Source: Stentor coeruleus (Eukaryota > Ciliophora > Heterotrichea > Heterotrichida > Stentoridae). Taken from it: a stretch of DNA of 64,000 nt. Positions 29,655-39,501 of the stretch are shown here, one piece after another; position 1 is the stretch's first letter; every line of letters starts with the position of its first letter. The notes under the pieces were generated by a model. It did not search any database. It was not told the DNA's origin and saw nothing but the letters and a program-made list of their open reading frames with translations. The stretch spans positions 100,594 to 164,593 of the forward strand of contig MPUH01000018.1 in the NCBI GenBank assembly GCA_001970955.1. Reading direction: 5' to 3'. The translations under genes and the position numbers were made by a program.

Positions 29655-31103
29655 ATGGATATACCTTGCTTTGAAAAAACTTGCAAAAGACCCCCAAAGT
29701 TTATATGCAATTGCTTAGGATTTCCTCAGCATATTTGCATAAAACATATAGACAAGCATTCTAAAAATGGTATAGAAATCGCACACTCATATAAAAATAT
29801 TCATAAATGCATCAAGCCAGAAGATCAAGATAAAATTTTAAATGCCCTAAATACCAAAATAAAAGAACTTAAAAATTCAAAGATGGAATTTCTTAAACTT
29901 TCAGATTCAACCTTACAAAATTTAAGACAAATCTCAAAATTCATAATTCAAAAATTCATTGAAAAAATATCGACATATAAAATCCTATACAAACAAGCAG
30001 TTCTTGATAAAAATGTGCAAATCGCATATAGATCAAACTGGAAAGCATGTGATTTTCTAACTTTAAACGACATAGACTTTGAAGTAAATCAGCGTTTACA
30101 AAAACTCCAATCAAGTGCTCCTATTGAAAATTTTATAAACTTAAGAAATGCTATAAAAAAAATAAAATCCTATACATTTCAAGATGATGATCAGTCTAAA
30201 ATAATTGAAAAAGACTTATATTTTTTCAAAGATAATAGTAAAACATTAATAAAATTTGATGTTGCAAAAAATGAACTTGCTAGTTGTGATTTTCATTTTA
30301 AAGAAAATCAAGGCTATCATTCATCAACATGCAGTATTGGGGCAAATAAATTATTTCACTGCGGAGGTACAGCTTCTGGTGTCGTACTTAAAACAGCATA
30401 TATAATACATTTAAATAAAAAAATAGTAAAACCTATACCATGCTCAAGACAAAGGACACATACTTGTGCTACTTTTATAAATGGATTTGTTTATGTATTT
30501 GGAGGTTCAGATGGAAAATTTGTTTTAAAAGCAAGCGAATATTATGAAGTCAAAAGAGAAAAATGGTTTAAAATTGCTGATACACCAAAACCTATAGTAA
30601 ATGTTTCAACCTTGAATTTAGAAAAAAATATTATTATATCAGCTGAAGATAGCTTTTTACATGTTTACTCTTTAGATNAGTGATAAATATTAATTTATAT
30701 TGAGAATTTTATATAATCATAATCATAATAAAATATAAAATATAGCTTTTTACATGTTTACTCTTTAGATTCAAATATTTATAAATCTTTAAATGAAGCA
30801 GTAAATATTGGTAATTCAAATATATTAATAAAAGATGCCAATAAAATTATTTTGTTGACTAATAAAATTTATATAAGCTCTGTTGGAGATTTTTATGATT
30901 GGAGAGCTATTTCGAAAATTCTGGATTTTGGTATGACGAAAAGTAAACCTGTTATTAAAGATAGATTAGTTTATTTCGAAGATTGCAAAGCAAAAATTTA
31001 TAAATTCAATCTGGATACCTACACACTGCAATTAGCAATACCATTGCCATTACCATTACCATCACCATCACCATCACCACTATCATTACCATTACCATTA
31101 TAA
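29655..31103 (+). CDS. B-box-like / kelch repeat protein, broken by assembly joint
   Basis: Residues 1-45 form a zinc-binding B-box-like site (C5, C10, C18NC20, C28..H31..H35), followed by a helical region (about 60-190) and kelch repeats (NKLFHCGGTASG, GFVYVFGGSDGKF, KASEYYEVKREKWFKIAD). The frame ends artificially just after an N at 30678. A 29-nt segment before it (30649-30677) recurs at 30742-30770, after which the same frame continues to 31103. Dropping 93 nt (30678-30770) restores a 451-residue protein in frame. The C terminus is a proline/leucine/serine run coded by a simple repeat. The layout is like the B-box/WD40 protein at 4791. Confidence 0.78.
30649..30770. repeat. 29-nt direct duplication around an N (assembly scar)
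   Basis: 30649-30677 equals 30742-30770; N at 30678. The 64 nt between contain stops. Collapsing to one copy is in frame with the kelch gene, so this is an assembly artefact, not a real gene break. Confidence 0.88.
31041..31100 (+). repeat. Coding CCATTA/CCATCA hexamer repeat
   Basis: Simple repeat at the very 3' end of the kelch gene, alternating CCATTA and CCATCA units and encoding alternating Pro with Leu or Ser just before the TAA. Length is likely polymorphic. Confidence 0.85.
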
Positions 31104-31346
31104 GCTAACTCTAATAGATATCTTTTACCTCATCTAGATGAAATTAAATGTCTACTTTTTTTCTATAGATGCTTTAATTTGTTATGGTTTATATAGCATG
31201 CTACTTTTGATTGTATATGTAATAAAATATGCCTTTCTTAGTAAAAAATCCTTAGATATAAGATAATGCCAAAATAATATGATTGATTTAGGATTACAAT
31301 TTACCAATCATAAATCTCTGATTATATAAACCTTATATACATAATA

Positions 31347-32639
31347 ATGGATACTTCAGACGCATTAGAACAAACTTCTGAGTCTCAAAATAAACCGCCT
31401 TACCAAGAAAACTTTAGAATCAATGAAAACACCTTAAAAGCATTCTCATTAGAAAATTTTCCTTTAAGCAAATCTCTTGATTTTAATGATCTAAAAATCT
31501 TGCACAGAAAATATGAAAACTTGAAAGGAAACATAAGAATCGTATCTAAACTAAGATCTACCTCCAACGAAGAAAGCAGTATTGTAAATAATGATAATGA
31601 GTCAACTATAGTAATATCTACTCAAAAAGGTCAAAAATCCTTCAAACTTGATCAAATTTTCTCAGAAGCATCATCTCATCTTGATATCTTCAGTTCTTTA
31701 AAAAGTAGTATCCAAAACATTATCTTTGGCAACAATCTAACCTTAATTTTCTCCGGCCAAACTGGCAGTGGAAAAACTTATACTCTCCAAGGTACTTCAT
31801 CATCACCAGGTTTATTCTATTATTCATTTCATGAACTTTTTTATCTTCTAAGTTTATTAGAGCCTATATGTGTATACAAAATTACTATGAATATGCTTCA
31901 ATTCTCAATCAATGAATGTTTTGATTTATTTAAACAAGATTCTTCTATAGATAAACCTTCAACAATTCTTATAAAAAAACTTTCCAATGGGCAAATATCA
32001 ATAGAAAATGCAAATAATCAACAAATAGAATCTATAGAGCAAGGAATAAGCTTATTAAATCAAGGTTATGAGCAATTATCTATAAATTGTCAAAGGTTTG
32101 GGACAAATTTATGTAGAGCAACAATTTTATTTAGAATATCAGTTAGTATTTACAATAAAAATACATGTGAAAACACTATAGGAGTATTAAATTTCTTAGA
32201 ATTATCAAGTTCAGAAAGGGCTTCTAAGATAAATATAAGTCATTTACAACTTAAAGATATTTCTTATGCAGGAAAAACATTATCAGCTTTATGTGATATT
32301 ATTAATGCTGTGAATAATAAGCAAAAATATATACCTTTTAAAAACAGTAATGTGAGTTATGCTTTAAGTGACTGTTTTAATAGTGATGATACAGTTGTTG
32401 TGTTTATTAATATTTCTCCTTTAGAGCGAGATATACAAGAAACTATTGCTTCATTATGTTTTGCAGTCAGAATGATGACTAATGAATCTAAAAAAGAGAT
32501 AAATAAACAAGAATATGAAAATATAGAATATAAAATAAGAGAGGCTTTTGAGATGATCGTAAAAGGTATTAGTGTGAGAAATGATAATTTATTGATAGAA
32601 CTTGGTATTCAGTTAGATAATTATAAAAACAACAAATAA
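31347..32639 (+). CDS. Divergent kinesin-like motor domain protein
   Basis: A 430-residue protein that is almost only a kinesin motor domain. The start of the head (YENLKGNIRIVSKLR, about residue 52), the P-loop (FSGQTGSGKTYTLQG, near 137) and the late helices (YAGKTLSALCDIINAV, KYIPFKNSNVSYALSDCF, VVVFINISPLERD) are clear. Switch I (normally NxxSSRSH) reads FGTNLCRATILF and switch II (DLAGSE) reads FLELSSSE, so the gamma-phosphate-sensing glycine and aspartate are gone. The head order KGNIR resembles kinesin-14. No coiled coil or neck-stalk of normal length follows. Probably a non-hydrolysing pseudo-motor or microtubule-binding protein. Confidence 0.82.
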   Translation: MDTSDALEQTSESQNKPPYQENFRINENTLKAFSLENFPLSKSLDFNDLKILHRKYENLKGNIRIVSKLRSTSNEESSIVNNDNESTIVISTQKGQKSFKLDQIFSEASSHLDIFSSLKSSIQNIIFGNNLTLIFSGQTGSGKTYTLQGTSSSPGLFYYSFHELFYLLSLLEPICVYKITMNMLQFSINECFDLFKQDSSIDKPSTILIKKLSNGQISIENANNQQIESIEQGISLLNQGYEQLSINCQRFGTNLCRATILFRISVSIYNKNTCENTIGVLNFLELSSSERASKINISHLQLKDISYAGKTLSALCDIINAVNNKQKYIPFKNSNVSYALSDCFNSDDTVVVFINISPLERDIQETIASLCFAVRMMTNESKKEINKQEYENIEYKIREAFEMIVKGISVRNDNLLIELGIQLDNYKNNK

Positions 32640-32758
32640 ACTCTATAATTCTTAACTGAATTATTCAACACTTTAAACATAATTTTAATCTGCTTTACAC
32701 AAACATTATATTTAACAAAAGTCATTTTATATTTTTTATCAGTATTATTTACATAAAA

Positions 32759-33988
32759 ATGTTCCTATCATTTCTACTATTTTATCAATCCTCCTCTCTC
32801 ATACTCCAATTATCATCTCATACCCTAACAAACCCCTCTCCTTCAAGTCTTATTTTCCATCCAAATGATTTTATTTCAACTTCAATAAGCACATTTTTAA
32901 ACATCAGATATACAGTTCAAGTTTTCATTGGGACTCCAGAACAACCTTTTAATCTTATGCTTGATACAGGGTCATCATATACTTGGGTATCATCTACATC
33001 ATCATATAATCCTGAAGAAGCTTTTTTTAATAGTTCTGCAAGTACAAGTTATGAAAATTTACAATCAAAAATCACAATCGAGTATAGCAAAGGAGAAATC
33101 TCAGGACTTTTAAGTAGGGAATCAATAAAAATTAGTTCTGAAAAAGTTGTTAAACAGTATTTTGTTCTTGCAAATGAGTTTAAAGATTTTGAAGGAGCTT
33201 CTGATAGTGGGATACTAGGCCTTGCTTTTAATAGTTTGTCAGATGGACATGAAACTATTATAGAAAATTTTAAAAATCAAGGACTTGTGGAAAAAGATGT
33301 ATTTTCTGTGTTTATTAATATAGAGAATAATGAGAATCTAATTTCAGTACTTACTATTGGGGAATATGATATTGGGAAATATGCTTGTGGGGAAGGTTTG
33401 GTTGTTGAGGTTGATGTTAATAATGGATTATGGCAATTTGATATAGAAAGTGTTGGAGTTGGAAAAGAAGAGATTGCTAGTCCTACTTTTGCATTTGTGG
33501 ATTTAGGAACAAGTACTATAAATGGACCTGGAAATGAAGTTAATGAAATCAAAAAGATAATCTTGAGAGAAGTTAAGGGCTGCTACGATTATGGAATTGT
33601 TGTCTGTGAATGTGAACAAGATAATTATACTTCATTCCCAGAAATATTCTTTACAATCCAAGGGAGATACTTTCCAATACAAGCAAAAAATTATATATAC
33701 TATTATGATGGGTATTGTATTATAGAGCTATTATCAAGTAAAATCGATTATTGGGTCTTAGGTCAAAGTTTTTATAGAGAATACTATATTATCCACGATA
33801 TGTCTGAGCAAAGGCTTACATTTTATACATCATTTAATAGTGTTTTTTGTAGTGAAAACATGCTAAACTTATCTTCATCAGTTTCATTAGAATCTTTTAT
33901 TATATATGGGGGTTTTACTATATTCAGCATATTTATAATTTTCTCCCTTAGACATTGGAAAGAGCCAAATTATTATATAAAACTATAA
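32759..33988 (+). CDS. Membrane-anchored pepsin-like aspartic protease
   Basis: A 409-residue A1-family protease of the secretory route. Signal peptide 1-18 (MFLSFLLFYQSSSLILQL), short pro-region, then YTVQVFIGTPEQPFNLMLDTGSS with catalytic Asp69. The flap YSKGEISG is present. The second site reads FVDLGTSTINGP with Asp248: the usual DTG/DSG is DLG here, an unusual change of the residue next to the catalytic Asp. Two late Cys pairs follow. Residues about 378-398 form a C-terminal membrane segment (FIIYGGFTIFSIFIIFSL), so it is tethered, as in BACE or plasmepsin-like proteases. Activity may be reduced or changed. Confidence 0.9.
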   Translation: MFLSFLLFYQSSSLILQLSSHTLTNPSPSSLIFHPNDFISTSISTFLNIRYTVQVFIGTPEQPFNLMLDTGSSYTWVSSTSSYNPEEAFFNSSASTSYENLQSKITIEYSKGEISGLLSRESIKISSEKVVKQYFVLANEFKDFEGASDSGILGLAFNSLSDGHETIIENFKNQGLVEKDVFSVFINIENNENLISVLTIGEYDIGKYACGEGLVVEVDVNNGLWQFDIESVGVGKEEIASPTFAFVDLGTSTINGPGNEVNEIKKIILREVKGCYDYGIVVCECEQDNYTSFPEIFFTIQGRYFPIQAKNYIYYYDGYCIIELLSSKIDYWVLGQSFYREYYIIHDMSEQRLTFYTSFNSVFCSENMLNLSSSVSLESFIIYGGFTIFSIFIIFSLRHWKEPNYYIKL

Positions 33989-34434
33989 GTATAATAAAAG
34001 TTGAAAATATATCTTCTATAATCTTAAGGAAAAATAAACACTATTCCTTGTGAAATTATTATAAAGCTTTAAGATAGGTAGAATCTATTAGAATAATTGT
34101 ATACTAGTATATCCGATTTTTCAACTCTTTAATTTTTATATAGTATAAAATAAAATACTATTGATTAAAGCTTTATCTTAATAAACATCTTTTTTAGTAA
34201 AACTATGAAAATATTCAATTTATTCATTAAAAAGTATTATGTTTACCAAGAAGATGATAAAAACTGTTAATAAAATTATATCCCTTAATCATTTTCCTAT
34301 CCATTTTAACTATAAATATTCTTTTTAGATAAATATAGAATTACTTTGATACCGATGATATACTAATATCAGGAAAACAATTGATAATCATAGATTTAAA
34401 TATTTAAATAATAACTAATTTTATCTTATAAACA
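33989..34434. other. Intergenic region
   Basis: About 446 nt, AT-rich, between two plus genes. No gene, repeat or structured RNA seen. CTTATAAACA precedes the next ATG. Confidence 0.5.
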
Positions 34435-36081
34435 ATGGAAAAAGGTGTTATCCATATGGAGCAGCAGCTAAAATCAGCAATTGCTCTATTACAGGAACTC
34501 AAAGATAATAATATACCTTTAGACACAGATGAAAATCTACTCCTTAGCAAGAACTTTGATTCTTGCAAATCAGAATATTTAAATTCACTACAGAAAGACC
34601 TTCTAACAAGCAAAGATAAACTAATTCAAGAAATGCAAGAAGCTATAAAATTGTTTGATGAAACATTCACAAAAACAACCCAAGACATAATAAGTGAGTT
34701 AAATAGCGGTGCAGAAGCAAAAAAGGAAGCCCGAAGTGGCATATTCAGCCAAAAAGTCCATAAAGTTCGTTCCTCCCTACTAAACCGTATGTACCAAAGT
34801 GAAGATGCAAGAACAGTTTATCATATCTTTATAGCAATCATGCTAATAATGATCTTAGGGGAGATGCTTAACACATACATAAGTCAAGGTGTTCTCATTG
34901 ATTTATCACTATTTACTTATGTCTTTGGGGACATTTACGCTGTTACAATATTTTGGTTCCTTATGGCTGGATGGAGTTTTTTAGTTGTACCTTTAGTCAG
35001 AATGATTCATGATTATAAACTTACAATTGTCACTTGGCTGTCAGTTTATATTTTAATGCAGTTCATTGGTATAGTTGTTCCTTGCACATTTTGTATTTAC
35101 CGTAAGCTCCCGATTGCAAGTGGGTTTATTATAACTTGTGAATTTTCTAGAATGTTCATGAAAACACACTCATATCTTAGAGAAAAACTCCTTTTTGCAA
35201 ATGGAAAAAATGAATGGGCAACTTTTATACCTGATGGGTTGATTAAAAAAGGTGTTACACTTGAATCGCTTAATCTCCCTGTGATGGATTTAAAAGACTT
35301 AAATACAGAATTCCGCAGGTACTGTTACTTTTTTTTTGCTCCAACACTGATTTTCAGAGACTCCTACCCTAAAATCCCAACACCTTTAAAATTCTCTAAC
35401 ATATTGATTGGTGTGACAAATGTTTTAGGTACTATTTTCTATACATTTATCATCTTTCAAGCATGGTGTGTGCCTTATTTCCAAGAATCATGGAAAGAGT
35501 CTTACAACCTAAAATTCATCCTTGTTTCTTGGTTTCGAGCAATGATACCAGCAACAATGTTACTTATTTTAATGTTTTTTGGTATGCTTCATAGTTGGTT
35601 TAACATGTGGGCTGAAATTTTACGTTTTGGTGATAGACAATTCTATACTGATTGGTGGAATGTGTCTAATTTCGCTGATTATTATCGAAAGTGGAATATT
35701 GTTGTACATGAATGGTTATTTCATTATGTATATCAAGATATGTTAAGATTTAGTCGTGGTAAAAGTACTCAACTTCAATGTTTTTTTGCAGTTTTTATTA
35801 TATCAGCTTTTATGCATGAACTAATATTAGCTGTGTCTATGCAATTTTTTTACCCAATATTATTAGTTATGTTTGGTGGACCTGGGGTTATTTATACTTT
35901 TTTTAGTAGAAGGGACTCGAGGTTTTTGAATGTGTTTGTTTGGTCAATGTTCTTTGTAGGAAATGGGCTTTTGGTTGTGTTTTATAGCTGGGAACATTTT
36001 GCTAGAAAAAGCATGGACCTATCACAGAAGTATGGGTGGAAGACTTTTTTTATACCACATTCATGGGGATACTTTGAATAA
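34435..36081 (+). CDS. ACAT/DGAT1-type acyltransferase (MBOAT)
   Basis: A 548-residue membrane-bound O-acyltransferase of the sterol O-acyltransferase/DGAT1 branch, making steryl esters or triacylglycerol at the ER. It has a hydrophilic N terminus (1-110) followed by about nine membrane segments. The branch signature FYTDWWNVSNFADYYRKWN (FYxDWWN) is intact, and SAFMHELILAV supplies the catalytic His. The GSGY/other sub-family marks that would tell ACAT from DGAT1 are not clear, so substrate is left open. No intron. Confidence 0.9.
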   Translation: MEKGVIHMEQQLKSAIALLQELKDNNIPLDTDENLLLSKNFDSCKSEYLNSLQKDLLTSKDKLIQEMQEAIKLFDETFTKTTQDIISELNSGAEAKKEARSGIFSQKVHKVRSSLLNRMYQSEDARTVYHIFIAIMLIMILGEMLNTYISQGVLIDLSLFTYVFGDIYAVTIFWFLMAGWSFLVVPLVRMIHDYKLTIVTWLSVYILMQFIGIVVPCTFCIYRKLPIASGFIITCEFSRMFMKTHSYLREKLLFANGKNEWATFIPDGLIKKGVTLESLNLPVMDLKDLNTEFRRYCYFFFAPTLIFRDSYPKIPTPLKFSNILIGVTNVLGTIFYTFIIFQAWCVPYFQESWKESYNLKFILVSWFRAMIPATMLLILMFFGMLHSWFNMWAEILRFGDRQFYTDWWNVSNFADYYRKWNIVVHEWLFHYVYQDMLRFSRGKSTQLQCFFAVFIISAFMHELILAVSMQFFYPILLVMFGGPGVIYTFFSRRDSRFLNVFVWSMFFVGNGLLVVFYSWEHFARKSMDLSQKYGWKTFFIPHSWGYFE

Positions 36082-36843
36082 TTTAGGTAGTTTGAATATA
36101 TTTTCATGATTTTTGTCTGTGGAATATGTTTAGGAGATTATTTTTTTTTATATTGGAATATGTTTTTTTTGATAGGATGAGTGATAGGTGTGTAGGATTA
36201 GAGATTAGAGAGCTTTTTTTGGGTTTAGAAATAAAGGGTTGAGGAGGTTGAATATGGGATTCAAGATGGATGTGGGTTATTTTTGGTTGAGTTTAGAAGA
36301 TTTTCTGTGGATTGTGGTTAAGGGGTTGTTTTAGATAGCATTTATTAACTATTGTATTGGCTTATTAGCAATTTTTTTTTCTTCAGGGGATAAGAATATA
36401 TTTTTAGACTCTTTGATTTCTTATGAAATATAGGCTTATTTTTTGATTTTGAAATTTTATGCCTTATGCTTGCAGGATAAAAGCCAGCATCCTTATTATA
36501 CTCTCCTTTATACCTACAGATATTATCAACACCCAGAAATTGCTTACCATAAACCCTTTAGTAAAAAACACAAAAAACATCACCTCAAAAAGCATATTTC
36601 TTATAAAATATAATCAGCATAAAACACATCTCAAACAAAAAAATCTCAATTTACCTAATCTAAATACACAATCAACCTAATACTCCTAATCTTAAACTCT
36701 CAAAAAAATCCAAGATTCTTTAAAACCCTAAACCAATCTTTTCTCCCATTCTTTCTTATTTCCCACTTTCTTACTTGCTCATTTTCAGTCTACATCAATT
36801 ATCCCTACTCCATATCTACCATCAAAATCTCACAAATATAAAA
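36082..36843. other. Tandem intergenic region with strand-composition switch
   Basis: Between two plus genes. Positions 36181-36240 hold 20 G and 1 C (downstream flank); 36481-36540 hold 17 C and 4 G and the C-rich stretch continues to the next ATG (upstream flank). Open frames here are noise from the biased composition. Confidence 0.65.
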
Positions 36844-37758
36844 ATGAACGAATTAACAGCTATCAAAGTAATCTTCATCTTCGTTATGTTCTTCAGTGCT
36901 GCAATAGCAGGCTCAGTGCCGATCTTTTCAAAGTCTTTCAGAAACAACAAAAAATTGATAAGTGCAGGGAATTGCTTCGCAGCTGGGATCTTTTTAATAG
37001 TCGGCGTAGTCCATTTACTAAGAGAATCCCAAGAATCCTTTGAGGAAGCTCTTAAAGAAAAAATCCCTGTAGGCTATGTTGTTGCCCTAGGTGGCTACAC
37101 AATGATTCTCTTTATAGAAAACATATTATTTGGTGGCCATAACCATGATATAGAAGACCCATCTAAAGACCACACATCTTTATCCAATGAAAAGTCAGAA
37201 GTTGTAACTTTTAATAAACAAAAACCACTTGATGAAGATTGTATAAGTCCAGATCCTCAACCAGAATGTGAAAATATTGAATGTCCAGTTACAAAACCTC
37301 ATGCTTCACATAATGAATATATTCCTGGAATTATATTAACTACAGCTCTTATTGTACATTCAATATTTGAAGGAATCGCTGGAGGACTTCTTACAACAAA
37401 ATCTTCAGTTATAAGTGTTGGTATTGCTATACTTATACATAATATACCTGCTGCTATTGCTTTGGGTGTTAAATTAGAGAAAGCTTCAAAAACAGTGTCG
37501 ATGTTGCTGATGTTTATGTTTGTTTTATCTTCACCACTTGGGATTGCTATTGGAATTTCACTTTCAGAATTAGCTTATCCGATTATTAGAGCAATATTTT
37601 TAAGTATTAGTGCTGGAACTTTTCTTTATATTGGGTGCACGGAGATTTTAGCTGAGGAAATGCATGATAAAGACAATAAAATATTGAAATTTATTGGGTT
37701 TGTTGTTGGGTTTGTCCCTTTGGCGATGGCGGCGATTTTTATTAAAGAAGAGGATTAG
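36844..37758 (+). CDS. ZIP family zinc transporter
   Basis: A 304-residue ZIP (SLC39) transporter moving zinc or related metal into the cytosol. Eight membrane segments are visible, with a histidine-rich loop after the third (GGHNHDIEDPSKDH). The metal-site helices are clear: IVHSIFEGIAGGL (H..E in TM4) and LIHNIPAAIALGV (HN in TM5). Short loops and the TM spacing fit the ZIP I/II group (ZIP1-3, plant/fungal ZIP). Start at ATG 36844 (MNELTAIKVIFIF), preceded by AATATAAAA; the upstream extension starts with TTG. There is no signal peptide beyond TM1. Confidence 0.93.
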   Translation: MNELTAIKVIFIFVMFFSAAIAGSVPIFSKSFRNNKKLISAGNCFAAGIFLIVGVVHLLRESQESFEEALKEKIPVGYVVALGGYTMILFIENILFGGHNHDIEDPSKDHTSLSNEKSEVVTFNKQKPLDEDCISPDPQPECENIECPVTKPHASHNEYIPGIILTTALIVHSIFEGIAGGLLTTKSSVISVGIAILIHNIPAAIALGVKLEKASKTVSMLLMFMFVLSSPLGIAIGISLSELAYPIIRAIFLSISAGTFLYIGCTEILAEEMHDKDNKILKFIGFVVGFVPLAMAAIFIKEED

Positions 37759-38127
37759 TTAAAGAGTTAATCAGATTAATTAATATCAGAATTGTGTGAA
37801 GGCTATTTTTAGTGTGTTTATTTTATTTTACCCTTATAATTTATATACAAGAATTAGATGTTATACAAATGGTATGGATTATTCAATAAAAAATGTTTGA
37901 ATTTATTTTTTATCAGATTTTTAATGTGTAAATTTGTATTGAAACTATAAGAAAAATAAAAGAATTAACATATCACATAAGTTGTATAATTCCCAGTATA
38001 TTCAGCAGATATCTATTATTCCACACAAAAGTTTTCAATAATTTCTAAGTATTTTTTTCCTTAAAGTATTTCACAATTTTTTATCTATACTATATATCCA
38101 TTATTTTTCTAAACATAAAACCATTAT
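37759..38127. other. Convergent intergenic region
   Basis: About 370 nt between the 3' ends of the ZIP gene and the MCM10-like gene. AT-rich; no gene seen. Confidence 0.5.
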
Positions 38128-39063
38128 CTATTTATTAACATCACTCTCCCCATTGTTTTTAGATTCACTATTTTCCCTTATCTCAATCTCCACATTCTTC
38201 GAATACTCTTTACTAAGTTTATTCCTAGTAGCCAAATATCGATCTCTATCTCTAAATTACAGACTAGTAAATTCATTAGGTGTTGGCTGATAAACATGCC
38301 TAGGTAATTTCTTAACTTCAGGAGCCTGTTTCCCCTGACCTTTTTCAGGTTTCTTAAATTTAATACTAGCAAGTTCTGGCCTTAAAGTCATAATTTTAGG
38401 TCTTGAATGTTTCCCACATATATTCCCATGTTTTCTATATAACCTTTACAAATTCACATATCCTTCACATCTTGAAATCCCATCAACACCAGCACATCTT
38501 CCATAATCAGCAGCAATTCCAATATTCAACAATTTCGCTGCTTTTTCAACTTTATAGCTTAAAGGTTGATTTGTTGAGCTTAATGGAGATGCATTAAGAA
38601 TACCTAATATAGTACCACATGGTTCTTTCCACCAATTTTCATAAGCGTCTGAGAAAATGAATAGTTTGATTTCAGTTTCTTCTAGGTTAGAAAGAGTAAA
38701 AATCATGTAGTTTGTACCGATTTTGGATTTACGAACTTCGGATTTTGATGAGAGAACCGCGATTGTTACCCAATCTTGTTCGAGTTTTGCATCTGGAGTG
38801 ATGTATTCTTGGATACGATTTATATTGATGAATCTACGTTGGGCTAAAAGCTTGTCTAATTCTTCTGAAGATATTGCAGGAGGCGATTTTATCCATAGTT
38901 TGGAAAAATTTTCTAAGACTCTTCCGGAGTTTTTTTCGTGTTTTTCCTGGTTTTATGTTACTCTGAGCTTTTTTTCTTCGTCGAGTTTTTCTACGATTTC
39001 TTTAGTTTGTTTCTAAGTAGGATTTACCCGCAGAATTTCTACTTTAGCATTGTACTCTTCCAT
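38128..39063 (-). CDS. MCM10: MCM10-like replication protein, five exons
   Basis: A 291-residue protein assembled from exons 39063-39028, 39012-38962, 38946-38450, 38434-38261 and 38245-38128 by removing four 15-nt introns; the frame is clean from ATG to TAG. Residues about 95-180 form the MCM10 OB fold (KIGTNYMIFTLSNLEETEIK, LFIFSDAYENWWKEPCGTIL, ILNASPL); about 195-230 form the CCCH zinc finger (YGRCAGVDGISRCEGYVNL, then HGNICGKHSRP). MCM10 activates the CMG helicase at replication origins. A short coiled N terminus is present; the protein ends soon after the finger, so it is the conserved core only, much shorter than animal MCM10. The unspliced DNA shows only fragments of this gene. Confidence 0.88.
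38246..38260 (-). other. 15-nt intron (MCM10-like gene, intron 4)
   Basis: Sense strand GTAATTTAGAGATAG, A at position 10. Confidence 0.85.
38435..38449 (-). other. 15-nt intron (MCM10-like gene, intron 3)
   Basis: Sense strand GTAAAGGTTATATAG, A at position 10. It interrupts the zinc finger; removal keeps the CCCH pattern in frame. Confidence 0.9.
38947..38961 (-). other. 15-nt intron (MCM10-like gene, intron 2)
   Basis: Sense strand GTAACATAAAACCAG, A at position 10. Confidence 0.85.
39013..39027 (-). other. 15-nt intron (MCM10-like gene, intron 1)
   Basis: Sense strand GTAAATCCTACTTAG, A at position 10. It carries an in-frame TAG that is removed by splicing. Confidence 0.87.
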
Positions 39064-39501
39064 ATTCTAATAAATTTATCTAAGTTTTTAGTATGATGTA
39101 ATATTATATATATTATTTTTGATTTTAAGATATATTATTTTATGTGATATTTTAATTTAGTTTTGTGTAGATATATATACATTAGAATTTTATATTTTAA
39201 TTTAATTTTTTGAGTAATATTTTTTAATATGCTTCAGTAGCTTGTAATATAAAAATAAAATAATAGCTTGATTATTTAGTAGAATAAATAACAGATAATC
39301 ATATAGTTAAAATAAAATTCTATAAATCTAAAAAAAATAAATAATAACAACAATCAATAGAAAAAAAAATTGAATCCTTTAAAATCGATTTGAAAACAAA
39401 ATATATAAAAAATAATTCAAACTACCCTAAAAGTTCAAACCATTCTAAATCTTTAAACCTAAATCAACACAAATCCTCTACTAAATCCACTCAATTACTT
39501 A
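39064..39501. other. Tandem intergenic region
   Basis: Between ELP1 and the MCM10-like gene, both on the minus strand. The part next to ELP1 is C-rich on the plus strand, so G-rich on the sense strand, as expected for a downstream flank. No gene. Confidence 0.5.

Noticed and set aside
36459-36680. 73-codon frame upstream of the ZIP gene
   Set aside because: It lies in the C-rich upstream flank; residues are what that composition yields and no domain is seen.
38723-39016. 97-codon plus-strand frame opposite the MCM10-like gene
   Set aside because: Shadow of the minus-strand exons, which encode conserved domains.
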